Positions 24,830-33,920 of a stretch of 64,000 nucleotides of DNA are shown here, piece after piece. A program made the translations under genes and the position numbers. This DNA comes from Mucilaginibacter straminoryzae (GTDB taxonomy: Bacteria; Bacteroidota; Bacteroidia; Sphingobacteriales; Sphingobacteriaceae). Numbering within the stretch: position 1 is the stretch's first letter; each line of letters opens with the position of its first letter. Under the pieces are notes generated by a model. It saw nothing but the letters and a program-made list of their open reading frames with translations, had not been told where the DNA came from and did not search any database. Location of the stretch: contig NZ_JALJEJ010000003.1 in NCBI RefSeq assembly GCF_022953055.1, positions 62,001-126,000 on the forward strand. The letters are read 5' to 3'.

Positions 24830-27384
24830 TAAATCTTCATCGCTTTTGAAGCTTTCTTATAAAACCACCTTTTAATGAACTCTCCGCACAAAAGGTAAGC
24901 AACAATCAAGGGTAATATGGTAACGTAAAATATAGGTGGCATCTTCACGAAACCGAACCACTCGCCCACAAACGTATATGGTATTGCAAGCACAAATACC
25001 ACGATGCAGGCTGTAGCAATGGTTAGATATTTTCCGGGCAGGCTTTTGATAAACGAAGATGGCGTACGGATAACCAAAACAATCAGCGAGGCAGAAACGA
25101 CGGATTCTATAAACCAGCCAGTTTGGAAGCGTTCTTCTTTTGCATGTAATACCAGCAGTAGTAGTGCAAAGGTCAGGTAATCAAATACCGAACTGAGCAA
25201 ACCGAATACGATCATAAACTTTCGTATAAAAGCCATGTTCCATCGCTGCGGAGCCTGTATGTTTTTATCATCTACACGGTCTGTTGCAATAGCCATCTCG
25301 GGGAAATCTGTCAGCAGGTTGGTTAACAATATTTGCTTGGGCAGCAATGGCAAAAAAGGCAGGAATAAAGAAGCCCCGGCCATGCTGAACATGTTGCCGA
25401 AGTTGGCGCTGGTAGCCATGAAAATATACTTCATGGTATTGGTAAAAGTTTTACGGCCGGCCACGATACCATCCGTCAGTACATCCAGGTCCTGATTAAG
25501 CAAAACAATATCTGCCGCCTGTTTAGCCACATCTACAGCGGAATCGACGGAAATGCCCACATCAGCGGCGTGTAGCGCAGGTGCGTCGTTAATGCCGTCG
25601 CCCATAAAACCTACCACGTTACCTGCTTTTTTCAGCACATTAATAATCCGCTCTTTCTGATTAGGTTCTACCTCTGCAAAGATATGGGTGCGAATAGCTT
25701 GCCGCATTAGAGCGGATTCTGACATCTGTTGCATCTGCTGGCCTGTAAGTATCCTGGGGTGTGCTATGCCTAACTGCTCCGCAAGGTTTTGGGCAATCAA
25801 AGCATTGTCACCGGTAATGATCTTTAATTGTACACCCATCTGCCCGAGCTTAACAATAGTGGCGCCGATGTTTTCTTTCGGTGGATCAAACAAAGTGATA
25901 AAGCCAAGGAATACGAGGTTCTCTTCCTGGTTCTTAGACAGCAGGGATCTATTTTCAATTTCCTTATAGGCTAATCCGAGCGTCCGGTAACCCTGATTGC
26001 TTAGATCGCGGTAACATTGGTCGATTTGATTTTGATAGGCATCGATGGGAACTATGCGGTTATCTGCAACGGCAACGCGGTTGCACACTTCCAGCACGTT
26101 TTTAACCGCTCCTTTAGTAATCATTAAACTTAGTGTGCCATCTGAAATGGCCACGGTAAGCCTTTTTCGTATAAAGTCGTAAGGGATCTCGCCGGTAAGT
26201 TCGTAATTGTTAGTCTCTTTAGATTGGTATGCCCGGCAGATAGCCTGGTCTATCGGGTTACTGAAGCCTTTTTGCATCGACGCGTTTAACCAGGCATATT
26301 GTAACACTTTGGGGCTTTGTTCGCCACTAAGATTGATGGCATCCTTCAATTCTACAACCCCGCGGGTAATGGTACCTGTTTTATCAGAACACAGGATATT
26401 CATGCCGCCGAAGTTTTCTATGGAAGAAAGCCTTTTCACAATTACCTTCTTTTTGGCCATACTTTTAGCACCTGCAGCCAGGTTAACGCTCATGATGGCA
26501 GGCAATAATTGCGGCGTTAAACCTACAGCCAGCGCAAGGGAAAATAAAAAGGAATCAAGCACGGGTTTATGTAAAAATACATTCACCCCAAAAATGATAA
26601 TGACCAGCAAGAGGGTGATCTCCATCAGCATGTAGCCAAATTTTCTGGTTCCCCGTTCAAATTCGGTTTCGGGTTCGCGGAGCCTCAGATGTTCAGATAT
26701 CTTCCCGAATTCTGTTTGCTTGCCGGTTTTAATGATCAACGCTGTTGCTTTACCACTGATGATATGCGTACCCATAAAAAGGGCGTTGTTTCGCTGGCTG
26801 ATAACCGTATCTGCACTTACCATACAGCAGCGCTTCTCTACCGGGAACGTTTCGCCGGTAAATGCAGCCTCATCTACAAAAAGTTCATTTGAATTTATTA
26901 GTAGCGCATCACCGGGAATAATATCTCCGGCGGATAAGCGCACTACATCTCCGGGTACAACCTTCTGCGTAGGAATTACTGTCTCCTGCCTTTCCCGCAA
27001 TACCACAGTTTGCAGCTGTACCATTTTTAACAGCGCTTTAACCGCGTCTGCGGCGCCACGCTCCTGCCAGAACCCCAGTAAACTGCTAATCAAAACAATG
27101 GCCAGGATAATATGGGTATTGGTAACATCACCCAGCGCAGCGGATAAAATGGCCGCAAGAATGAGTAATATGGTAACCGGGCTTTTAAATTGGGATATGA
27201 ATAAAATAAATGGCGCCGTGTTGGTACTTTCCTGAATGGTATTTGCACCGTAGTGCTTCAGCCGCCTATTGGCCTCTGCGTTTCCGATACCCTCACTGGC
27301 GGAAGACAATGATTTGAAGGCATCTTCTGTACTCAAGCACCAAAATTGATCAAGCTGATTTGTTGTTAAATTATTCTTTCCCAT
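24829..27384 (-). CDS. mgtA: Magnesium-translocating P-type ATPase
   Basis: A P-type (class IIIB) ATPase of 851 residues that moves Mg2+ into the cell with ATP. The actuator motif is TGETFPVEK (about 176-183), the phosphorylation site is CSDKTGTIT with Asp334, and the hinge motif is GDGINDAPAL. About ten membrane helices are present, with SLALAVGLTPQLLPAI before the phosphorylation domain, characteristic of MgtA/MgtB. The gene stands alone, with an FNR-like palindrome about 91 bases upstream. I see no Mg2+ riboswitch leader in the short upstream space, although I cannot fold it. Confidence 0.93.
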   Translation of the reverse strand: MGKNNLTTNQLDQFWCLSTEDAFKSLSSASEGIGNAEANRRLKHYGANTIQESTNTAPFILFISQFKSPVTILLILAAILSAALGDVTNTHIILAIVLISSLLGFWQERGAADAVKALLKMVQLQTVVLRERQETVIPTQKVVPGDVVRLSAGDIIPGDALLINSNELFVDEAAFTGETFPVEKRCCMVSADTVISQRNNALFMGTHIISGKATALIIKTGKQTEFGKISEHLRLREPETEFERGTRKFGYMLMEITLLLVIIIFGVNVFLHKPVLDSFLFSLALAVGLTPQLLPAIMSVNLAAGAKSMAKKKVIVKRLSSIENFGGMNILCSDKTGTITRGVVELKDAINLSGEQSPKVLQYAWLNASMQKGFSNPIDQAICRAYQSKETNNYELTGEIPYDFIRKRLTVAISDGTLSLMITKGAVKNVLEVCNRVAVADNRIVPIDAYQNQIDQCYRDLSNQGYRTLGLAYKEIENRSLLSKNQEENLVFLGFITLFDPPKENIGATIVKLGQMGVQLKIITGDNALIAQNLAEQLGIAHPRILTGQQMQQMSESALMRQAIRTHIFAEVEPNQKERIINVLKKAGNVVGFMGDGINDAPALHAADVGISVDSAVDVAKQAADIVLLNQDLDVLTDGIVAGRKTFTNTMKYIFMATSANFGNMFSMAGASLFLPFLPLLPKQILLTNLLTDFPEMAIATDRVDDKNIQAPQRWNMAFIRKFMIVFGLLSSVFDYLTFALLLLVLHAKEERFQTGWFIESVVSASLIVLVIRTPSSFIKSLPGKYLTIATACIVVFVLAIPYTFVGEWFGFVKMPPIFYVTILPLIVAYLLCGEFIKRWFYKKASKAMKI

Positions 27385-27474
27385 TGCTTTTATCCAAATG
27401 AAAAGCAGGCTTATGAGGTAGTGACAAAAGCCTGTTATACAGCGTAAAGAACAGGTAAAGTAAACTGTAAAAGC

Positions 27475-27488
27475 ATGACGAAGGTCAT
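27475..27488. promoter_or_regulatory. FNR-like palindrome before mgtA
   Basis: ATGAC-GAAG-GTCAT has perfect five-base arms and lies 91 bases upstream of the P-type ATPase start. It is the cleanest of four similar sites. Confidence 0.5.
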
Positions 27489-27582
27489 TTCACAACCTGA
27501 CGTTACTCAAGGTCTACCGCTAACTACTTTTCTTTATGGATGAAGCCTAAGCCTTTTGGCACAAGATCATCTACCCGCTCTA

Positions 27583-27622
27583 TTGAAAAAATAAAAGCCC
27601 CCTGGTGTTAGTCAGGGAGCTT
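27583..27622 (-). terminator. Terminator of the GH92 PUL operon
   Basis: On the minus strand AAGCTCCCTG... pairs with CAGGGGGCTT in a ten-position stem with one mismatch, followed by a T-rich run. It is 30 bases after the GH92 stop. Confidence 0.8.
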
Positions 27623-27652
27623 CTGCGTGTAAGGAAAAGGTATAATAAGTTA

Positions 27653-29953
27653 TTATCTAATGCCCCATCTTTTATTGGGTTTGTCATCCATCACAAACTC
27701 CAGTTTACCGCCGTTAATAATGTCACTTTGGGTAATAAATGGTTTGCTGAGGGTTTTGCCATTTAGTTTCACAGATTTGATGTAGCAATTCTTTTTACCC
27801 GGGTTGGTCACATCTACGGTGAAGGTTTTTCCGCCCGGCGTTAGCATCTCCGCATGTTTTAGTATGGGCGAACCAAGGGCATATTCCTGGCTGTCAGGAT
27901 TCACCGGATAGAAGCCCATTGCACTGAAAATATACCAGGAAGACATCTGCCCGCAGTCTTCATTACCAGAATAGCCGGACGACGAATTGTTATAAAGATC
28001 GTTCAATACCTTGGCCACGTACATTTGGGTTTTCCAGGGCTGCCCTGCGTAGTCATACAGATAGGCTACGTGATGGCTTGGTTCGTTCCCATGTGCATAT
28101 TGGCCAATGAAACCTGATGCATTTCCGTTTACTTCTCCAGACTTGTCACGTAAAGTAAAGAACTGATCGAGCTTATTGACAAATCCTTCTTTACCGCCCA
28201 TCAGTTCAATCAGCCCCGGCACATTTTGCGGAACATACCATAAGTACTGCCATGCGTTGCCCTCGGTATATGGGTTGCCGCCGTTGCCGCCGTACTGCAG
28301 CGGGCTAAAAGGTTCTAACCAGTTGCCATCTTTCTTTTTAGCCTGGAAAAAGCCATTCTGCGGGTTAAATACATTCCGGTAGTACTCAGACCGTTTTATA
28401 AAGTGTTCGTAGTCTGCCGTCTTGCCGAGCTTTTTTGCCAGTTGCGCTACGCACCAATCGTCAAAGGCCATTTCAACGGTTATGGATACCGATTGAGATT
28501 GCAGATCCTCGGGGATGTAATGGTATTGCTCCCAAATACTGAATGGTGAACCAGGATGATCTCGTAAAGAAGATTGCTTTACCGCCTCATAGGCTTTTTC
28601 CAGGTCGAAACCCGGTATTCCTTTTAAGGCTGCATCAACAATTACGGGTATGGCGTGGTTACCGATCATGCAGTAATTTTCATCGCCCCAGAGCTGCCAT
28701 ATCGGAAGATAGCCATAAGTGTCGTATTGACGAAGCATGCTATTTACAAAGCCAGCGGTACGTTCCGGCTGAATCAATGTATACAGCGGATGAGCGGCCC
28801 TGAAGGTATCCCACAAAGAAAAGGTAGAATAATGCGTTTTGTCAGGTGCATTGGAAATAGTAAAGTCAGTCGCCTGATAGTCGCCGTTTACATCAGCTAC
28901 GTTATTTGGTTGGGTGAAGGCATGGTACAGTCCCGTGTAAAAGATCTGCTTCTGCTCAGTTGTACCTTCAACTTTTATTTTTTCCAGTTCTTTTTCCCAT
29001 TGTGCTGAACTCTGGTTCACCACTTCGTCGAAATTCCAGCCGGGTAATTCTGACGAGAGATTCAGCCTTGCATTTTCTACGCTTACCGGTGACAATGCTA
29101 CTTTTAACAGTACAGGTTTACCATCTTCGGTATTAAAGTCAAAAGCGCCTTTAATATCTGTTCCGTTAATAATCGGCAAGCCAGGAAACAGATGCCGTCC
29201 GCTGGCCAGCGTGGTATTGGTAAACGGTTTCGAAAACTCTGCGTGGAAATACACCTTCCGTAAACGTGCCCATCCGGTTAAAATCCGGTAGCCTTCTATG
29301 GTATGATCATTTACGATGCGCATTTCTGCCCCAATAATTTTGCACGACCAGTAAGAACGTTTTTTATCGAGCGAATGATCCAGATCGAAAATCACATGGG
29401 CATTAGCTGTTTTTGGAAAAGTATAACGGTGCAAGCCAACGTGTGAAGTTGAAGTAAGCTCGGCATTGATGTTATAGTCCTGCAATAATACCTGGTAATA
29501 TCCCGGACGTGCGGTTTCATGCTGGTGGCTATAAGCGGAACGGTATCCGCTACCCGGCTGGTTGGCTTTACCGGGTGTAAATTTCAATTCACCTGTTGTC
29601 GGCATTACCAGTACATCGAATAAATCGGCAACACCGGTACCGCTTAGGTGGGTATGGCTAAAGCCGACGATGGTCTTGTCGTTATAATCATAACCTGAAG
29701 CCGGGTTATCCGGGCTATCCTGTGTATCAGGGCTTAGTTGTACAAAGCCAAAGGGTACGGTAGCGCCCGGGAAATTGCTGCCCGAAAGGCTGTTGGTATC
29801 TACAGCCCCCGTTCCGATAAATGGATTAACGTATTGCACATACTTGCCTTGCGTTATACTTGAGGGCTGTTTTTGCTGTGCATAGCCTAAAGAGGTGATC
29901 CCAAATAGGGCGTTTGCAAAGATGATTGACTTAAGCGTCGTGGTAATTTTCAT
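27653..29953 (-). CDS. GH92 family alpha-mannosidase
   Basis: A 766-residue secreted or periplasmic glycoside hydrolase of family 92, exo-acting Ca2+-dependent alpha-mannosidases that trim N-glycans and mannoproteins. The signal peptide ends near SLGYAQQ. The N-terminal beta-sandwich starts YVNPFIGTG, followed by GATVPFGFVQLSPDT and GFSHTHLSGTG. The (alpha/alpha)6 domain has YTGLYHAFTQPN, SLWDTFRAAHPLYTL, GNEPSHHVAYLYDYAGQPWKTQ and GNEDCGQMSSWYIFSAMGFYPVNP, all GH92 signatures. It is the last gene of the SusCD operon and implies a mannosylated substrate. Confidence 0.95.
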   Translation of the reverse strand: MKITTTLKSIIFANALFGITSLGYAQQKQPSSITQGKYVQYVNPFIGTGAVDTNSLSGSNFPGATVPFGFVQLSPDTQDSPDNPASGYDYNDKTIVGFSHTHLSGTGVADLFDVLVMPTTGELKFTPGKANQPGSGYRSAYSHQHETARPGYYQVLLQDYNINAELTSTSHVGLHRYTFPKTANAHVIFDLDHSLDKKRSYWSCKIIGAEMRIVNDHTIEGYRILTGWARLRKVYFHAEFSKPFTNTTLASGRHLFPGLPIINGTDIKGAFDFNTEDGKPVLLKVALSPVSVENARLNLSSELPGWNFDEVVNQSSAQWEKELEKIKVEGTTEQKQIFYTGLYHAFTQPNNVADVNGDYQATDFTISNAPDKTHYSTFSLWDTFRAAHPLYTLIQPERTAGFVNSMLRQYDTYGYLPIWQLWGDENYCMIGNHAIPVIVDAALKGIPGFDLEKAYEAVKQSSLRDHPGSPFSIWEQYHYIPEDLQSQSVSITVEMAFDDWCVAQLAKKLGKTADYEHFIKRSEYYRNVFNPQNGFFQAKKKDGNWLEPFSPLQYGGNGGNPYTEGNAWQYLWYVPQNVPGLIELMGGKEGFVNKLDQFFTLRDKSGEVNGNASGFIGQYAHGNEPSHHVAYLYDYAGQPWKTQMYVAKVLNDLYNNSSSGYSGNEDCGQMSSWYIFSAMGFYPVNPDSQEYALGSPILKHAEMLTPGGKTFTVDVTNPGKKNCYIKSVKLNGKTLSKPFITQSDIINGGKLEFVMDDKPNKRWGIR

Positions 29954-30001
29954 TATAGATTTTATGTATAAATGCAGATGTAGGGTTTGATTTATGTTTA
30001 A

Positions 30002-31690
30002 TCAAATTCTTTTTTGAAGACTTTGCTGTATAAACCTCCTGATAACGGAAGGCGGCAAAACCAGGGTGCAGCCCCTGCTAAACCGCGCGATATTGATACC
30101 GCAAAAATTTCCATTTAAATCGAAGACCGGACTGCCGCAATTATTTTGCACTATCACGGCATCGTGCGTAAACACACTTGTAAAGCCGTCCCTTCGCTGG
30201 CTTTTACCTCCTTTGAAAACTTCGGCGGGATGCCCTGAAGGCTTTACAGGCAATACGCCAAGAATAACCGATCTTCTTAATGAAGCCGTTCCTCTTTTCA
30301 CAACAAAATTAACAGTATCACCTGGCCAACATTTTTGTAAAATATCACCGAAATCTGATGCCTGGGAGAGCGTTTTTCCGTTAATGGTAATGATCTCATC
30401 GCCAGTTTTAAGCCCCGCGGTATCTGCCGGTGAACCAGGTGATACCTTTGTTATCAAAAGCGGTTCTTTGTGATATGCGATAGCTGCGCCCAGGTAGCCG
30501 ATGTTATAATGTTTTTGCAACGGAAAAAGATTACTTCCACAGATACTCATGATTACTTTTCCATTTGGTAATTGCGAAATTAAAAACTTCCCCTGCAAGT
30601 TTTGTTCATCCGTGCTTGCACTTAATTTAATCCCGGTGGTATGAGTTACTTTTCGGGTAGACAGCAACACCAGATCACTTTCCTTGTCTCTGGCGATGAT
30701 ATTTGCAACGAGTATCTGCTTTTGGTAGCTAATTACCGGATCGTACGGTATCAAAGAGCTTTTACCGATCCACAACTGGTTGACACCCCTGTCTTCCGTA
30801 CCTAAATGATCTGTATTAATCATGGTAGCAACGGCTGTATCACGACTGCTTGCCGACCTACTGCTAACAAATCCACAAACCGGGCTACCTGTTTTCAACG
30901 GCGTTGTGAGAAGTTTTGGATGCGACTCTGATCTGGAACCGCCCTTACTTCGCTGGCCTCCCAATGCTTTTGAAGTGGTTACATCCGGGTATTCCTGATA
31001 AATTTTAGGTTGCTGAAGCGCATCCCAATATTTAAGATAAGTAGCAACCGGAACATCGTAGTTTGCACTTTCGGCAATTTCAATAGCGCTGTGCAGCCCG
31101 ATAACAAAACCGTCCGTATCGAAAAGCGGCCCTCCGCTGTCACCAGGTTCCATGATACAAGTGGATTGGATAAAACCTCTCTCCGTCTTTACGTTGCTTA
31201 TGCTGCCCAGTCTCACCGTCGGAAAAGTCTGACCCAGGCTTTCAGGATAAGAAACACCAAAGCATAGCTCGCCTTTAGTCAGTTGTCGACGGCTGATTGA
31301 GGCATGCGGCCAGGAACCTTTAGTCAATATCTTCATCATGGCTGCGTCAGGGATAGTCTTGTCCTGTTTTAGCTCTATTTTTCCGAGACCTTCGGCAACG
31401 CATTCTTTTCCGTCCGGGAAAAGTACTTTATAAGTTTTGCCCGGCACATCAACATGTGCGGCGGTTAAGATATGGCCACCTTTGGTCACTACCACGCCGC
31501 TGAAGGTAGCGCTCATTTGCATATGAGTTAAGGTGTCATATTGGAATAAAAGTACGCATGCAGGGCGTACTTTTATAATTGATTGATCTAACGTTTGCTG
31601 TAACAGGCTTAGCGTCTTTTTATTTTGAGCCAGACTATGTAACGCTGTACACCAAACTATTACCAGGCATATTGCCCTTAATCTTATCAT
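30002..31690 (-). CDS. Secreted double trypsin-like protease with internal PDZ
   Basis: A 562-residue secreted protein (signal peptide to about residue 21). Residues about 40-225 form a chymotrypsin/HtrA-type protease with a full triad: His79 in TAAHV, Asp115 in IPDAAMMKI and Ser185 in PGDSGGPLFD. A second, degenerate protease-like domain follows (about 270-560): Asp339 in ESDLVLLS aligns with the triad Asp. The nucleophile motif reads NNCGSPVFDLNG, with Cys518 in the Ser position, and no clear His is seen. A PDZ domain (about 397-470) is inserted inside this second domain. The first domain is probably active; the role of the second is unknown. Confidence 0.85.
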   Translation of the reverse strand: MIRLRAICLVIVWCTALHSLAQNKKTLSLLQQTLDQSIIKVRPACVLLFQYDTLTHMQMSATFSGVVVTKGGHILTAAHVDVPGKTYKVLFPDGKECVAEGLGKIELKQDKTIPDAAMMKILTKGSWPHASISRRQLTKGELCFGVSYPESLGQTFPTVRLGSISNVKTERGFIQSTCIMEPGDSGGPLFDTDGFVIGLHSAIEIAESANYDVPVATYLKYWDALQQPKIYQEYPDVTTSKALGGQRSKGGSRSESHPKLLTTPLKTGSPVCGFVSSRSASSRDTAVATMINTDHLGTEDRGVNQLWIGKSSLIPYDPVISYQKQILVANIIARDKESDLVLLSTRKVTHTTGIKLSASTDEQNLQGKFLISQLPNGKVIMSICGSNLFPLQKHYNIGYLGAAIAYHKEPLLITKVSPGSPADTAGLKTGDEIITINGKTLSQASDFGDILQKCWPGDTVNFVVKRGTASLRRSVILGVLPVKPSGHPAEVFKGGKSQRRDGFTSVFTHDAVIVQNNCGSPVFDLNGNFCGINIARFSRGCTLVLPPSVIRRFIQQSLQKRI

Positions 31691-31705
31691 GCTTTGTTTC
31701 GTGAT

Positions 31706-32845
31706 TTATTCGCCAAAAACTTCTGCCAGCTTCTTACCTAAAGCTTCGCCACGAAGGTTAACGGCAATGATTTTTCCGTTTTTGTCAATCAGGAAACTTT
31801 GAGGAACAGCCCGGATTCCATATAAACGGCCCACGGCGTTATTCCAGCCTTTCAGGTCTGATACGTGCAGCCATGGCATTCCGTCTTTCCGGATGGCATC
31901 TGTCCATTTATCTTTATAGCTATCCAGTGAAACGGATAGAATTTCGAAACCTTTATCCTTGTAGATCTTGTATTGTTTAATCAGGTTGGGGTTTTCTGCC
32001 CGGCATGGCGAACACCAGCTTGCCCAGAAATCAATCAGCACATATTTGCCGCGAAGATCGCTCAATTTCAGCGGCTTCCCGTTGACATCGGTCTGTGTAA
32101 AAACAGGGGCTACAGAGCCTACTGAGATATTTTTAGCCGCATAAATTCGCTGCTCTAATTCTTTACCTACATCGGTTTTTCTTAATTCAGGGTTCAGCGC
32201 GTTATAAACCGCCTCTACCTTTGCCGGATCGAATTTATCACCAATGGATTCTGATAATGCGACCAAGCCGAAATAAGAATTAGGGTTATCCTTAGCATAC
32301 TGGAACTGGCGCGCTGTGCGATTAGCCATATTTTGCCGGTAACGGGCGTCTACCGCTTTTAAATACAAACTGTCTTTTTGTTGTTCTGGCGTTCCTTTTG
32401 CAAAATCTGCATTGGCATTCTTTGCTAATTGCATCGCTGTTCCGCCGATGATTTTGTTATAGGCTACATATTCGTCATAAACCTTCGATCCTGTAAATAC
32501 GGCGTTGCTTAATGAGTCTTTCGACGTAATTTTTACATTCTCTTTTCCGAAGTAAAAGTATGCTACATCGCCGGTGTATACGGCTTTCATTTTACCGCCT
32601 CCATCATGGTCAACCGCCATACGTGCATAGCTGATCCCGGATACATGGCCTGTAAAAGTAAAGGTGCCGTTACTGATCTTGACAGAGTCCTCATGGCTAA
32701 CGCCGTTATCCATATAATCGATGTAAGCCTTTGCCGGGGCGTTAAGGTTACCGATGTGGCCGGTAATCGAAAAATTGCTTTTGGGTTGTGCCAGGCATAA
32801 TGCAGGCAGGATACCCAATAGTAAGAATGATATGCTGTTTTTCAT
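31706..32845 (-). CDS. TlpA-like thiol-disulfide oxidoreductase with DUF4369
   Basis: A 379-residue periplasmic protein. A signal peptide (to about residue 19) is followed by an N-terminal DUF4369-type beta domain (about 24-120), a helical linker, and a thioredoxin/TlpA domain (about 240-379) whose active site is DFWASWCSPCRAE. Such proteins are abundant in Bacteroidota PULs and are thought to reduce or repair disulfides or to support proteolysis. It lies 40 bases after the metallopeptidase gene and 15 before the serine protease gene. Confidence 0.92.
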   Translation of the reverse strand: MKNSISFLLLGILPALCLAQPKSNFSITGHIGNLNAPAKAYIDYMDNGVSHEDSVKISNGTFTFTGHVSGISYARMAVDHDGGGKMKAVYTGDVAYFYFGKENVKITSKDSLSNAVFTGSKVYDEYVAYNKIIGGTAMQLAKNANADFAKGTPEQQKDSLYLKAVDARYRQNMANRTARQFQYAKDNPNSYFGLVALSESIGDKFDPAKVEAVYNALNPELRKTDVGKELEQRIYAAKNISVGSVAPVFTQTDVNGKPLKLSDLRGKYVLIDFWASWCSPCRAENPNLIKQYKIYKDKGFEILSVSLDSYKDKWTDAIRKDGMPWLHVSDLKGWNNAVGRLYGIRAVPQSFLIDKNGKIIAVNLRGEALGKKLAEVFGE

Positions 32846-32885
32846 CTGTAATGTTTTCTATGTTATTTGTCGTTTGTGCGGGTGT

Positions 32886-33848
32886 TTATCGTTTGTATTT
32901 CACTTGTGGAAAATCGGTCTGTGCCTGCTTAAATTCTGCCTGTGCTTCGGCATTCCAATATTTTCCGAAAGCTGTTTTGGCCTGACCTGTTAGATCTCTA
33001 CCAGTGGCACCGCTCCAGAAATGTACAAACTCGCCAAGGTTCATATCACGGTCACGAGAGAACTCAAGACCTTTTTTAGGGTAATTCTTCGCGATTACTT
33101 CGAAATATTTGTTCAGCACCGAAGCTCCCCCATATTTTGAATAAATAGGATAAAACCAGTTGATGAACCACCGAGTGCCCGGATATCTAATCCCCGGATA
33201 GTCGGCATTCGGGTCCTGGGCTTCCATTTGCTTGTAGACCTTTTCTGCTTCGTTCTGCCTGCCAATGTGCAGCAGCACATCATAGACAAAGATTTCCATA
33301 AACTTGCTGTCGCCCCATATCGCATCAGAAGGTGCGCCATCTACGCCATGACTTGCGCCACTCACAATATGGCCGACCTCATGTACCATCATGCCTATGC
33401 GTTCGCCGGTAGAATCACGCCAGTCGCCCAAGCCGCAATCGATCATGTTGCGGTAATCATGGCTGCTGTTAAAATAAGACGCAGGATGCCCGCCACCATA
33501 CCTACCCTGGTGCAGTATGACATACAGACGGGTAGAATCGCCGAAGCTACCATAAGTTTTTTTAACGTAGGCCCACACCTGCGACATGGTTTTGAAAGGC
33601 CATGTTACCGATTTGTCTACTTGGTTATCATAGTATACTGCAACGTTGTTATCGTAATACTGAAGAGAAACCGTTTGCTCGTGTTCAAACCAATGCTCTT
33701 TCCATGTGGCAGGCGGTAGGCCTACTTTAATGGTGGCAAGGTTAGTTAAAGCCTTGGTTTTTTTGTTTAAAAGACCCTTAGGTGGATTTGAATAGGCCGC
33801 AGTGGCAATTGCAAAAAGACATGCAATTATCCAACTTGTTTTTTTCAT
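32886..33848 (-). CDS. Secreted HExxH zinc metallopeptidase
   Basis: About 320 residues from the ATG giving MKKTSWIIACLF, a clear signal peptide; an upstream ATG would add an implausible 16-residue lead. The zinc motif is MMVHEVGHIVSGASHG, with two His ligands and the catalytic Glu. A downstream Glu in DSKFMEIFVYD could be the third ligand, as in gluzincins. The exact family is not certain. With the serine protease it gives this operon two proteases, consistent with degradation of protein-linked glycans. Confidence 0.75.
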   Translation of the reverse strand: MKKTSWIIACLFAIATAAYSNPPKGLLNKKTKALTNLATIKVGLPPATWKEHWFEHEQTVSLQYYDNNVAVYYDNQVDKSVTWPFKTMSQVWAYVKKTYGSFGDSTRLYVILHQGRYGGGHPASYFNSSHDYRNMIDCGLGDWRDSTGERIGMMVHEVGHIVSGASHGVDGAPSDAIWGDSKFMEIFVYDVLLHIGRQNEAEKVYKQMEAQDPNADYPGIRYPGTRWFINWFYPIYSKYGGASVLNKYFEVIAKNYPKKGLEFSRDRDMNLGEFVHFWSGATGRDLTGQAKTAFGKYWNAEAQAEFKQAQTDFPQVKYKR

Positions 33849-33873
33849 AAGAATTTGTGATTTGTAGCAATAA

Positions 33874-33899
33874 GGGATGCAGCCAAAAAACTGCATCCC
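33874..33899 (-). terminator. Hairpin after susD (attenuator)
   Basis: GGGATGCAG pairs perfectly with CTGCATCCC around an eight-base loop, between the SusD stop and the metallopeptidase start. The run of T after it on the minus strand is weak, so partial termination or mRNA end protection is more likely than a full stop. Confidence 0.6.
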
Positions 33900-33920
33900 A
33901 TTTGGAATTTTTAAGACTGA

